NCBI GenBank assembly: GCA_033439265.1 | Contig: JAVTVX010000017.1 | Coordinates: 11,430,001-11,494,000 of the forward strand | Source: Dillenia suffruticosa | Lineage: Eukaryota > Streptophyta > Magnoliopsida > Dilleniales > Dilleniaceae | Length of the DNA stretch: 64,000 nucleotides | Direction: 5' to 3' | Shown: positions 1 through 11,032 of the stretch, one piece after another | Layout: each line of letters opens with the position of its first letter | Numbering within the stretch: the stretch's first letter is position 1 | Translations under genes and position numbers: made by a program | The notes under the pieces: model-generated | What the model saw: only the letters and a program-made list of their open reading frames with translations | What the model was told of the DNA's origin: nothing | Database searches by the model: none

Positions 1-188
1 AAATGATTCCAGTACTTCGCATTGCCATCAGATGCACCTGCAGGGCCCCAAACCTTCGTCCAACCATGAACGAAGTTGTTCAAATGTTGATCGGAGCAGA
101 CCCATGCAGATTACATTCTTGCAAGTCATCAAACAAGACCAAAGAATTATCAATTGTCACCAAGACAAAAATCCCGTATGAATTATGA
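1..188 (+). CDS. LRR receptor-like kinase, C-terminal end (partial, CEPR1/XIP1-like)
   Basis: The last 61 residues of a membrane receptor kinase whose start lies before the window. The frame is open from base 3 to the TGA at 186-188. The peptide begins inside kinase subdomain XI, with the typical pattern of a hydrophobic helix, 'IAIRCT', then 'RPTM', the invariant subdomain XI arginine, and 'EVVQML'. After the kinase domain comes a short Ser/Lys/Thr-rich tail ending in 'IPYEL'. The spacing and the tail resemble class XI LRR kinases of the CEPR1/XIP1 group, which perceive secreted peptides at the plasma membrane. The subgroup is from memory and less sure than the class. No intron is visible in this part, and the sequence downstream is AT-rich 3' UTR. 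Confidence 0.8.
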   Translation, partial: MIPVLRIAIRCTCRAPNLRPTMNEVVQMLIGADPCRLHSCKSSNKTKELSIVTKTKIPYEL

Positions 189-2369
189 CGGGGGTTTGAT
201 TAAAGTCAAATGCATTGTCTTTGATATAAAAATAGTGTCCTTCAAACTTTTGGGATTGTCTTCCTAAAGGACAAGGTACTCTTGTATTATGTTGGGAAAA
301 AGTAGGTGATAGATGCTCCCTCGCTCCCGTTAGTTTTTTTTTCCCCATTTTTATTTTGCTTGTAAGGACTTCGAGAAGTTCTAATTCCTATAATATAATA
401 GCCTTAACACAACGCACAACATCTATATTCAAACCCCCACAAGCAATCATCTTGCGGCTTTTGATAATTCCGTTCCTATTTTCTTTTTCTCTATCCTCTT
501 TATTTGATCAGATCAATTCAAAGGAAAAGAAGACTCCAAAAAATAATTAAAACTAAAATAAAACATGAGAGGGTAGAAGAAAGTAATGTGCATAGTGCTC
601 CCTTTCGCCTCAAAGCGGATTCTAGATTTTCAATTTTCTATTTGGGTATAATTTGTGTCTGGACGGATCCTCTTCAAATGAGCTGCCCACAGGAAGAGAA
701 GACCAGGAATTTTTTTAGAAGGATGAGCAGGAATGATGACTGATTGATGAAGGATGATCATTTTTTTTTTTCGTTTCTATTGTACATATAAGAAACATTT
801 AAAGAAATCTTATAATATTTCCTTTCGTTTTTTTCCCATCTCTATTAACATTTTAGTTCTAATTTGATCTAATGAATTTAAATAAAGACACATAATATAA
901 TACAACACAGACATTTGTGTCAAAAAACATGTCGAACGGGGTAAACATGGATATACTCATTTATAATAATGTCCATACAATATAACTAAATGCTAGAAAG
1001 AAAAGGCATCAAGCTTCTTTTATTATAGATAGGGTGTTATGTTCCCAAAGGGACAGTCTAGTAGTACAAACTTCCCTCCCCTAACTTAATGATTTTAGAT
1101 TCAAATTCTAAAAAGATAGGGTGTTATAACTCCTTTTCCTAGAGATAGTGTACTATAACTCCACTAAGTGAATGGATTACTGTGTGAGTGAAACATTATT
1201 CTTTCATTTGTTTACAACAGTTGAAGAAAAAAATTATTTTTAATGCAAAATTCACTGCTTGTGATAGGTCATGATGTAAGAAACATAACGTTGAACTAGC
1301 AACTGATCCACTATGAGGAGTCACTAACAAGCATCAATATCAATCCATATGGCAACCATAACTTGTGACAGCACGTGCCCATGTTAGTGTGATTCAACAT
1401 ATTCGTGTTCGCACTCTCACACACACATAAACACGTGTGAATCCAACTTCATGAGTGATTAATGGGTCCCTCTCAAAAGAATTAGATTCATAGAGACAAT
1501 TTTGCTTTGTCATGGTGGAGAGTCCATGAAGAAAAGGCGAGAATGATTCAATGGAAGGAATAGTTCTCAAGGACACATACACAAACTAGCATAGAAGCTA
1601 GGATACGAAAGAAAAAAGAAAGGAGCAACTTTCCTAGACAAATAGGTCCAACAAAAGGCAAAAGAAGCAACAGATGAGAAACCAAAAACACACCTATTGC
1701 TATACAGAATTAAAGAATCCTAAAAATTCTAAATCCAATATAACGACATATTCAAGGGAAACAAAATTGATCAAAGCAACAAATGAAGCACCAAAAAAAG
1801 TAAACGCACCACACCAAGTTCTGTCAAATGGGCATTGGATTTTACTGTAACCTCATCTAAAGAAAAGGAGAAAATAATGGCTTTCACTTCAGTGAACATC
1901 ACAAGTTTCTTTAAACAAGTAAAGCACCCACTTTCTCAGCTAGAAAATATTATCCTGCAAAAAAAAAGCCAGTGCTTGAGCGTTAAAGTGACTAACAATC
2001 ACTAGCAAAAATTGGTCGAAAATTAACAATGGAACACACAATCAAGAATAATAATTACTTCAACTTCAACATTGCATAGGTGCAAGAAAGAGCAATACAA
2101 AAGCCCTAATGGGCATTTTTGTAATGGTAAATGGGTTGTGGATGATGGAAGTAACGAGCGTTTTCTCTTTCTTGATGGTTGATTCAACTATTGGCACGTC
2201 AAATTGCAGAAGTTGGGCATTTTGTCAAACAAGTTCTGTTGATAATTGACAAATTTAACACCAAGAAATGAGTTAGTTAAAACCGTTGATGGGAAGAGAT
2301 CTTTACCTGGAACAGTGGACTAGAACTAAATACTTGGTCAATTAGCGCCGGTGGATAATGCAGTAGTTG
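189..2369. other. Receptor-kinase 3' flank, intergenic
   Basis: AT-rich sequence with no supported gene. The first few hundred bases are probably the 3' UTR of the receptor kinase. The only recognisable item is the SINE-like block at 1040-1110. The short open frames here have no coding character. Confidence 0.5.
1040..1110 (+). repeat. tRNA-derived SINE-like repeat, copy A
   Basis: This block aligns over about 70 bases with 6723-6795. Both have a 'CCCAAAGGGACAG'-like start, a 'CTAGT..TACAAA' A-box-like stretch and 'AGATTCAAATTCT', which resembles the B box of a tRNA promoter (GGTTCRANNC). Two dispersed copies with RNA polymerase III-like boxes suggest an old SINE. A short A-rich stretch follows. 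No structural tRNA can be folded from it. Confidence 0.45.
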
Positions 2370-2377
2370 GTTTCCAC

Positions 2378-2565
2378 CAGTGAAGTAACCGGGCCGGGCC
2401 GGGCCGGGCCGGTTCAAGGTGGGTTCGAGGAACCGCGTGCCGGGCCGGCAGCGGTTCCTAGGCCAGTCCGGGCCGGGCCGGTTCCCAATTTTTTTCTTGT
2501 GGAACCGGCCCGGCCCGCTGAACCGGAACCTGCGGTTGCGGGCCGGGCCGGGCCGGGTTCGTTTT
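2378..2565. repeat. hAT-1 left subterminal GC-rich array
   Basis: Dense direct and inverted copies of GGGCCGGGCC and GGTTC/GAACC motifs lie directly inside the left terminus, in strong contrast to the AT-rich interior. In hAT elements the subterminal short repeats are the usual transposase binding sites, so that is the inferred role. The matching array at the other end is at 5610-5835. Confidence 0.7.
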
Positions 2566-2873
2566 TTTTTTTTTTTTCTTCTATTGCATTTTTCTAAATT
2601 TTTTTTGTAACTCTATTTTTTAACTCCATTTTTTTTAACTTTGTTTTTTTTTTAATTAACTTTTGATAATTCACTTGTAATTAAAAATTAGAGACATAAG
2701 ATTTTTAGAGTGGTTCCACTGAATTCGGTGTACGTCCACTACCAAGCTCATCACTTGGATTTTTAAATCCACTATTTTTTTTTACATTATTTTGATAATT
2801 ACATCACTTTGATTTTTTTTTCTATTTAAAATGACTTTTAAATAAAAGAAAAATATTAATATTAATATTATTA

Positions 2874-4892
2874 TTAATCTTCTTCTTCTTCAACTTCTTG
2901 TTCATCATCTTCTGAGATTTTGATAATTCCTTGCATTCTTTTTTCTGCATCCTTCCAATCTTTAATGCATATTAAAGTTTCTAAAGTGTCGTCCGCTAAA
3001 TTTGTACGTTTTTCGGTTAACACTCGACCACCTGCACTAAAAGCACTTTCGAATGGTACTGTAAATACCGGAGGGGTTAATACATCTTTAGCCACTTGGG
3101 CCAAAATTGGATAATACGATACATTATTTTTCCACCAACCTAATATATCATATAAATCTACATCATTAAAAACTTCTAATCTAGGTGTTTGTTTATATAA
3201 AAATAATTCATTAAATGATGATGATGAAGTTTTTTGTTTTTTTCCTAACATGTGTAAGGGATTAAATGAAAATGAAAATGATTGAATACTATTACTACTA
3301 CTATTAGCTATATTATTAGTATTTAAATTATTAATTTCCTTTTCATATAATTCAAATATTGATTGTAAAGTATGAGATGTTTGTTGTTTTAAAAAATGTG
3401 GGTTAATAGACATTTTTTATGGAAAAGCTTGTGCAAAACAATCTATTAACATTTCAGCACCTTCAATCTTAACACGTGGATCTAATGCACTTGCAACTAA
3501 ATATAAAATTGGAATTTCTTCATAATATTTTAAAAATTTTGTTTTCATTGAAAGAACAATTTCACCAAATTTTTCTTCATTTTCAAATTCATTAAATATA
3601 TAAATAATTTTACAAAGATTTGGTAGTATTAAATAAGTAGTTGGATAATAATATCCAAAAAATAAATTTGTACACAAATAAAAAATTTTCAATAATTTTG
3701 TAAGTGTAGACGCAAATTCAAAAGCGGTATTATCAATAAAACCATATTCGTAATTTGAATTTGTAAATTCAATTAAAATATTTTGAAAAGGAAGAACACC
3801 TTGTAACATGTTATATGTTGAATTCCACCTAATGTCACATTCCATTTTAAATTTTTTATATTTTTTGTTATGTAAAATACATAATTGTCTCATTTCTTTA
3901 GTTTTTACAGCAGAATTTCTTATTTGATGAATTAAATCGCTAATAGGTTGTAAAAATAGTTCTCTCATTGCTAAACCATCCTTAACACATAAATTAATTA
4001 TATGACATGCACATCTAACATGAAAAAAAGTTCCATTTAAAATTGTTTTTAAAGAATTTTTTAAACTATTAACCGCAGTAGTATTAGCCGAAACATTATC
4101 AAAGGAAATAGAAAAAATTCTATCACTTATTCCATAATCATAAACAACATTTGAAATTATTCTAGCTATATGTGCACTGGAATATGGAAATTCTCAATGT
4201 TGAAAAGTTAAAATTCTTTTTTGTAAAGACCATGAATTATTTATCCAATGACATGTTACTACAATATAATATTCTTTTTTATGCTCACTTTTTCAACTAT
4301 CCGAAATTAATGAAAATTTACATTGACTAGTCATAAATTCTGTAAGTATACTATTTTTTAATTCCTGATATCTATCTAATGATCTCCTCCTATCAGATTT
4401 TTTACTACTTTTTTTATAACCGGGTTGTAAATATTTTTGTACATATTCTTCAAATACAGGACATGCAACTATACTAAGTGGTAATTCTTTTCTTGCTAGC
4501 CATTCTATTTGTTCAATTTTTTCTTTATCCGAATTATATTTAAATGTACCAGTTATATTAGATTCTCCTGTAGAAATTTGTATTTGTTTTGTTTGTGATA
4601 ATTTATCTGGATGATTATTAATTAAGTGTCTCTTAAGTGTGCCTACCCCCCAACCTTTTAAAAATTTATATTTTTTATGACAAATTTTACAAATTGCTTT
4701 TTGTTCATCATTTTTTCTTTCAAAAAATGTCCATATATTAAAATCATTTTTTTTAGTTTGTGTTGTGTTAGATTCAGTGTTACTAGATTCAGTTTTTTCT
4801 AAAAAAGTTTCAATATCTATATGATCGGGAATTTCAAAAAATGGAGGAAGAGGAGATTGTTGAGAAGATTGTGAAGAATGTGTTCCGGCCAT
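2874..4892 (-). pseudogene. hAT transposase with three nonsense codons (hAT-1)
   Basis: One uninterrupted reading register of 673 codons from the ATG at 4890-4892 to the TAA at 2874-2876, broken only by stops at codon 200 (TGA, 4293-4295), codon 233 (TGA, 4194-4196) and codon 492 (TAA, 3417-3419). There is no frameshift. A BED zinc finger has C68, C71, H89 and H94. The first catalytic Asp lies in 'ISDS' just before the codon 200 stop, where the family has Trp. The second lies in 'SFDNVSAN'. The C-terminal hAT dimerisation domain shows 'WW', 'YP', 'FSAGGRV' and 'KDW'. The related copy at 56987-58984 has TGG at codon 233 and TTA at codon 492, so the stops are copy-specific. The full-length product would be a nuclear cut-and-paste transposase of about 672 residues. 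Confidence 0.9.
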
Positions 4893-5119
4893 TTTATAAA
4901 AAAAATTAAGATTAAAATTTTTAAAATAATATATAAGATAAAATTTTTTAAAGGAAATTTAAGATTAAAATTTTTAAAAAAATAATGCAAATGTAATGCA
5001 AATACAAAAAAATAAATATGCAAAAAATTTAAATGTACCGATTTGACGAATATCGCAATTGTTTTTCGCAAAATCTTGAATGAGCTCCCAACCTTGAAAT
5101 CTTCTCAAATCTTGATTAA

Positions 5120-5445
5120 TGTAGATAATGGGGTATAAGGTGATGAAATGGTGTAAATTTTGATGGAAATGGTGTAAAATTTGATGGAAATGGTATAAAA
5201 ATGGTGTAGGTAATGTGGTATAAGAGAATAGAAATGGTGTAGAAATTGGTGGAAATGTAAATAATTGTGGAAATGTAGATAATGGAGAAAATGAAAATGG
5301 TGTATAAGGTGATGAAATGGTGTAAAAATTGATGGAAATGGTGTAGGTAATAGTATATAAAATGATTGAAATGATATAAAAAATGGTAATATAAAGGAAA
5401 TAATAATGAGAGAATATAATAATATTGAGAGAATGTAGATGTGAG
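5120..5445 (-). repeat. Minisatellite-like leader of hAT-1
   Basis: Imperfect tandem copies of a 10-14 base unit, read on + as 'GGAAATGGTGTA' and variants such as 'GATGGAAATGGTG', fill the stretch between the TATA box and the transposase ATG. On the element's sense strand this is a C/T/A-rich leader. The hAT-2 copy has the same type of leader at about 56390-56520, so the repetition belongs to the family and is not a local accident. Long open frames read through it are repeat artefacts. Confidence 0.7.
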
Positions 5446-5493
5446 AGAGAAAGAGAGATTTTGTTGTGAAAATTTTGGAAATGGGGTATAAGG

Positions 5494-5501
5494 TATTTAT
5501 A
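5494..5501 (-). promoter_or_regulatory. TATA box of hAT-1 transposase promoter
   Basis: On the minus strand this reads TATAAATA in the context 'CCTATAAATACC', about 600 bases upstream of the transposase ATG. The same sequence and flanks are conserved in the diverged hAT-2 copy at 56278-56285. That supports a core promoter and not a chance AT run. Confidence 0.65.
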
Positions 5502-5609
5502 GGAAAATTTTTTGACCCTATGGACCAAAATAAGCTCAAAAGTAGCCGTTTTATAGCTGTTGGGAGGGATAAAATTGGAAAAATTTTAAAATTCAAAAAA
5601 AAAGGGGGA

Positions 5610-5835
5610 AATTTGAACCGGAACCGGCGGTTCCAGCCGGTTCCGGGCGCCGGTTCCGGTTTAGTGCCGGTTCCGGTTCCGGGCTGATTCCCGGTTCAAA
5701 TTTTTTTTGAACCGGCCCGGCCCGCTACAGGAAACGGTTCCGGGCCGGTCCGGTTTACTGTAGCATGGGCCGATTCCGGTTCCGGGCTTTATCCGGGCCA
5801 GCCGGGCCGATTTTCGGGCCCAAACTGGCCCGATT
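5610..5835. repeat. hAT-1 right subterminal GC-rich array
   Basis: Repeated GGTTCCGG, CCGGAACC and GGGCCGG words lie inside the right terminus, the counterpart of 2378-2565. Composition switches abruptly to AT-rich outside 5844. The array is presumably a transposase binding region. Confidence 0.7.
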
Positions 5836-6722
5836 ACTTCACTAGTTTCCACTGGTTGTCAAGTGATAACTTGGTGTTTGCTACAAGGTAAAACAAGTCT
5901 AGAAGTTACCCAAATAACCTTTTATCTTCTTTCTAAGAAAAACATGGAGGGTAAAATTAGGGTGGGTCAAAAACATTCACATATTTGACCTAAGTCAAAG
6001 ATTATTCCCTCCCAAGAGGAAATAACAAATTAAACAAATGTATATAATTTTGCAGCTGAAAACTAAATTGATTACTTTAGTGTGAGAGAAAATTCAAAAT
6101 TAATGCATTTAAACAGAGAAAATATAAATAAATTAATTATTAAAAAAAGAAAACTAATATGATTAGTTTGAGAGAGAGAAAAAATTAAATTTAGTTTATT
6201 TTAGAGTGAAAAAATTTAAAGCAATGTCTTTGCATTGAAAATTTTAAAATTATTTAATTTTTTGCATAGAAAATTAAATTTAAAGCAACGCCACATCTCG
6301 ACACACCATGTCACTGGCTCTCCCCCCATCTTCTTACTCTCTCTCTCCCTCCTTCCTTCAAGCCCCGGCAAACCAAAATATAATTTAATGGATTCTCTTG
6401 CGTTTAAGAAACAAAATTTACACCAACAACGATCATTCATCCAAAGTCTCATTGACCATGGCCTGATGTGAACCATACCCCCAAGTTGGCATCAAGATTT
6501 TGGGAGCGGAGACCGGAGAGAGACTCACATTTGATCGTTATAAATGCGATGAGAAATGTGATTGTCGTTTCATCAAGTATCGAGAACCCCGCGCAGATAT
6601 CGCACAATTTTGACAAAATATTATAAACTTTTTACCTACCTGATTTCAGTTAATAAATTAAAAAAAAAACAGAATCAAAAGTTTTAGTGTGTCTATCCCA
6701 CCAGCGGCGAGGTTCGAGCGAG

Positions 6723-6795
6723 TGTCCCCAAGGGGACAGCCTAGTGATACAAATCTCTCTCCCCCAACCTGATGCTCTTAGGTTCAAATTCTTGT
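6723..6795 (+). repeat. tRNA-derived SINE-like repeat, copy B
   Basis: Matches 1040-1110. It reads 'TGTCCCCAAGGGGACAG', then 'CCTAGTGATACAAA', a pyrimidine stretch, and 'TTAGGTTCAAATTCTT', a good B-box match. An A-rich run follows a few bases later, as expected of a SINE tail. This copy keeps the B box better than copy A. Confidence 0.5.
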
Positions 6796-6840
6796 GTAAC
6801 AAAAAAAAGATCTGAGTAAAAATAATCTCCCATCCATAGG

Positions 6841-6843
6841 AAA

Positions 6844-6897
<54 letters not shown>
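6841..6897. repeat. Poly(A) plus (AT)n microsatellite
   Basis: About 21 A residues run directly into about 18 AT dinucleotides. It is a compound simple repeat and probably a polymorphic site. Confidence 0.95.
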
Positions 6898-6899
<2 letters not shown>

Positions 6900-7783
6900 T
6901 CAAATTAACATCATTTTCTAAGAAAGGACATGAATGGACAAGCATGGATTAGGGCTCCGGTGGGTGATATTGGAGATCCATTCAAGACGATGATAAGTGT
7001 TTAGCGACATTAAGGATTTAAAGAAAAAGGTGTTTCAGCTCCTTTCGTTTGCTGCTGCAAATGGTTTCAATAGCTTTCTTATGCTTCCACTTGGCTTCAC
7101 TAGCTTTCCTCCCTTCATTGATTGCCTGTGCCAGAATTCATCAACTTACAGGCAAACAAGGTTCAAATCTAAATATGTGAAATTTCAGTTCTCGTTGACT
7201 TCAAACATGAAGCATAAATAGAATAAAGGAACAAACGGTCAAATGTATGTGCTCAACATAATTCTTGTCTAGAATTTGGGTCTATTAGCTTACAGTCCTA
7301 AGCACTGCCCCAAACAGAGACACAAAGACACAAGCAAAAACTTGTATAGTTTTAAAGAATGAAGTATAGAGTTTAAATCTGAATCGGAAACCAAATGTGG
7401 CACCTTCAGTTTTTACAACAAGCGAGCAGTCCTTCCGAATGTCTAATCCAGAAAAAGGAACCGCCTAATTTTCATAATGTACGGTTTACAAATATAACCC
7501 TCTGTAGACACGTTATGTGGTCTGACAACAAAAATAAAGCACCCACAAAAACATCACGAGCATTTTTATTTTTATTTTTATTTTATTATTATTAATTAAA
7601 AAAAAAAAAAGACTAAAAATCATACTAGTATGGGTATGGGAAAATAGAAGGTTTCAATGAAAATATCCTGCCCCTTTTACACCACTTGCCCTTGCTCAGA
7701 AGTTCGGGGAGGTACATAAGTGAGGCATACCGGTTTTAACAAATCCAGAAGGAACACCATTGTTCTTTGTCAATAGCTTTCAG

Positions 7784-10700
7784 TTATCTCGCTACAGTTC
7801 CCAAAGTTGACTTCCTTTGCTCAAGAAATTCTGACAAGAGTTTATCGATCTGTGCAAACACCTCCTCCTTAGGGGCAGCTCCATTGATCTACAATCAACA
7901 AAAAGTGCTTCACATTTCATCTCCAGAAAACAACATTTAATCTGCTATCGTGCACCAGTATTAGAAGTTCTATGCTAGATGCATCTGTGTAAAATGGTAC
8001 CAAAATCTAGCGCATCCATGAAGGAAAAACAGAATTACCAATGTTAAAAAACAAAATTACTATCAACAAGTAATGATACCTCTCCCATTTTATTTCAAAC
8101 AGAAAATTGGATATTATTCTCCTATCCATAAATTCAAAAAAGCTGAGATACAGCTTTAGATGCCCTGTGAAAGAGCCTGGTAAATAGATTTAGCCAGCTT
8201 AAATAAAGTATGTGACCAAACTAATGTTTCAACAAATGGCCGTAACATGAATAGACATGCATTACAGATACTTCGGCATGTCCTCATGAGCCATTATTTG
8301 TTATAAGTCAAAAGAGCAACGGATAAGAACTAGCTTCAGATTAGGGCTGAACCAAAATGATTGGTTTTCTGGTATTCAAAACTGCTGCCAACCCAAGCAA
8401 CAGAAACCTGCCATCATTGGCCAATTCAGTTTTGTTCAGTACAGTTGGTTCTGCCAATCAAAATATGGGTGTAAAAAAATCATTAAGAAGCCAAGATTAT
8501 TGTAAATGTGTAATGAAATGGTCATCTGATTTGGGAGAATAAAGTTTATAAAAATAAATAAATAAATAAAAAGCACAACAATAACTTAAACATTATAGTA
8601 TTGGCAACCGCTAAAGGTAGCAGATGAAAAATCTCGCATTGATCTTCCTACCAGAAAAATCATCACCATCATTTCAAATGTTTTATAATATGTTAATAGC
8701 CCCCCGGGGGGGGGGGGAATAAATAAATGAATGAGCAGTGAGATTAGGATTAGATCCAGGTCTAGATTGAACACAAGAAGGTAAAGGAAGTGAATGTCGA
8801 ACTGACAGAGTTATTGTAAATGTCATTGACGTTTATGTCACTATTAAAAGTGCACATATATACAACACAAGTCGTTCATTTATTCGCAGTTTGTGGACTT
8901 CTTCAACCGTAACTGCATTGACCAAGTTCTTGTCATGATTTCCCATAATGCCACTGCCAGAAAACCATGATTTTTCCAAGTCATTTTTTTTCTCTTTTTA
9001 GTAATACTTGTACAAGTGCAATTGTATACTCAATCTACGATTTTGAATCACAAGTGATGATGAAAACTTTGAGAGGAAGGGAACAAGAGGGACAAGGTTT
9101 TGAGGAGAGGCAAAGTCGTCGAAATGGAAGAAGACAGCATTGTCTGAGTATCTTCCATATATGGAGGCACCTCCCTCTCCTCTCTCCCTCCCCCCCCCCC
9201 CTCTCTGTTTTTCTGATTTCTAAGCTTTGATTATGAACCTTGATTATAACTTTTGATTATAATTCTCTCCCATAATGTCTATAGAAATTTTGGGCAAAAT
9301 GCTCATTTGTTTTAGGTAAGGATGTCAATGGAAAGTTCAAGGATTCAAACAACTACATCCATTGGGAGAATGAAAGCAGCATTCCGGTTGATTTCTAAAA
9401 CAAATACAAACAAGCTGCCCAGCCCTCTCCTTTACAGACATTCAAATGAAGGAAAAACAAGGAGAATCATCCAGTGAAAAAGCAAATTCATCCAATTCTA
9501 AAGTTTTGGGGAGACCATGCTGTGTTTCGGAAAGTGGAGAGGAAGAATTATGTTGTGAGAGAATAAAAAGAAAAAATAAATAAGGAAAAAAATTGTTGGA
9601 AGAGAAGAGGAAGAAAGAAGAAGAATAAGGTGAGGTGGAAAAGAAGGTTTTATTTTTCTTTTTATTTGAACATGTGGATTTTTCCCATAGATTTTATTTT
9701 CTTAATTTTTGTTCTTTTAACAAAGTAAATAACATGGAGGTAAAATGCTAATGACAGGGGGTAACTTGCCAAAAAAACTGAACAAATGGGGCTTTTGCCA
9801 GTATTGAAACCACAGGAGGCAACTTGCCAAAAAAATGAACCACAGGAGCCTTCTTGCCAATTTTGAAACCACAAGGGTTAACTTGCAAATCTTACAAACC
9901 ACCCGAGGGGGGGGGGTATTTGCAATTCTCCCTGAATTAGAAAGCATTTTTCAAAGGAGGACCTTTTGTTGTTTGGCCAGAATCTCAAATATGACAATAG
10001 CTTAGTCATTTAATATTTTTAAACAAGACCCATTCACCATTAAGTAAATGACTTCAACATTTATTTTTAATTTCCCTAAAATTTGATTTAGTGTCATGGT
10101 AATTGTAAATATTTTTGACTGGAAAATCTTTCAAAAGCTGAATACAGTAAAGGAATATATCTTCATCAAAGTCATTTGAAGCAAAGAATGTCTTAGGAAA
10201 ATGAAATTCAGACTGTAAATCCAAAGGTCATTCTCCTGTCTACCCTGTACAAGTAAAAGGACAGGGTAGAGTATCAAGATAATTCAAGAATATATTTCCT
10301 ACGAAATTAAGTTACTTGGAGCACAAAACGAATTTCTACAGAACCAAGAAATAACTTCATGAGAAAACCACTTCTAACAATATACTAAATGATAAGTCAT
10401 ATCTCTTGTGTTTCACTTAAACAGATTGTAAAAATATTTTCACTTGACACATTTTTGAGTTTAATTCATTGTTTTGACCTATTTAATTCCTGTCCCTTCT
10501 TTTGACTGGAATTTTCTAGAAGGAAAGCTCCACTCTAGTCTAACACTTTCCCTAACCTTTCACTGAATTTGACCAACAATAGAGAGTTTGCCCACATGAA
10601 TAATATTCCCTAATCTTAAGCCAGATCTAATGGTCAAGCATGGATACACGATGCAAGGAACTTTGGACATGAAGTGATGAAATTACACATCTGTATACAT

Positions 10701-10994
10701 CATGATATCATAACAAGTACCTTTTAAAATCTCCTTTGTCCCATCTCATTTGTCAATTTTTGGGCCCATCAGAAATAATACGGATCATACAAACTAGGTG
10801 TTGGGTTGAGTTTCCTCTAGCACTTAAGACATCAACTTACTCAGTTTACAAACATAAATTTTATGAGTGATATTACTGAGAAATCTATAGAAATAGTAAA
10901 TGGGGGACCATGTTGCACACTCAAGCACATTTTGTTTTAATTCTTACATGTACAAACAAGTATGGCGTGGTACGTAGATATGTTTGTGATAGCA

Positions 10995-11032
<38 letters not shown>

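Larger units (their letters stand above)
2378..5844 (-). mobile_element. Complete hAT transposon, copy 1 (hAT-1)
   Basis: A 3467-bp element bounded by the perfect 8-bp target duplication GTTTCCAC at 2370-2377 and 5845-5852. The termini are CAGTGAAGTAACCGGGCC on the left and, read inward from the right, TAGTGAAGTAATCGGGCC. These are inverted repeats that differ at the outermost base, as in maize Ac (C at one end, T at the other). Inside lie GC-rich subterminal arrays, a TATA box, a long repetitive leader and one transposase frame on the minus strand. The 8-bp duplication, BED finger and C-terminal dimerisation domain make this an Ac-like hAT. A related copy lies at 55999-59559 in the opposite orientation. 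Confidence 0.95.
5853..7783. other. Intergenic sequence and adenylate kinase 3' flank
   Basis: AT-rich, with no convincing gene on either strand. It contains the SINE-like copy B (6723-6795), a long A/TA microsatellite (6841-6897) and, toward 7783, the probable 3' UTR of the minus-strand adenylate kinase gene. Confidence 0.5.

Noticed and set aside
4974-5596. Two overlapping open frames of 163 and 184 codons on minus
   Set aside because: They are Ile/Phe/His/Tyr-rich translations of the hAT-1 leader repeat, lie upstream of the real transposase ATG and contain no domain.
6216-6476. 86-codon frame on minus with Trp/Cys-rich start
   Set aside because: No domain, no splice context and an overlapping frame of similar length on +. 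Probably chance.
8701-8719. C-run followed by a long G-run as a possible functional quadruplex
   Set aside because: Similar C/G homopolymers occur at several places (near 9190, 24355, 25085 and 29050) with no consistent context; most likely slippage or assembly-prone simple repeats.
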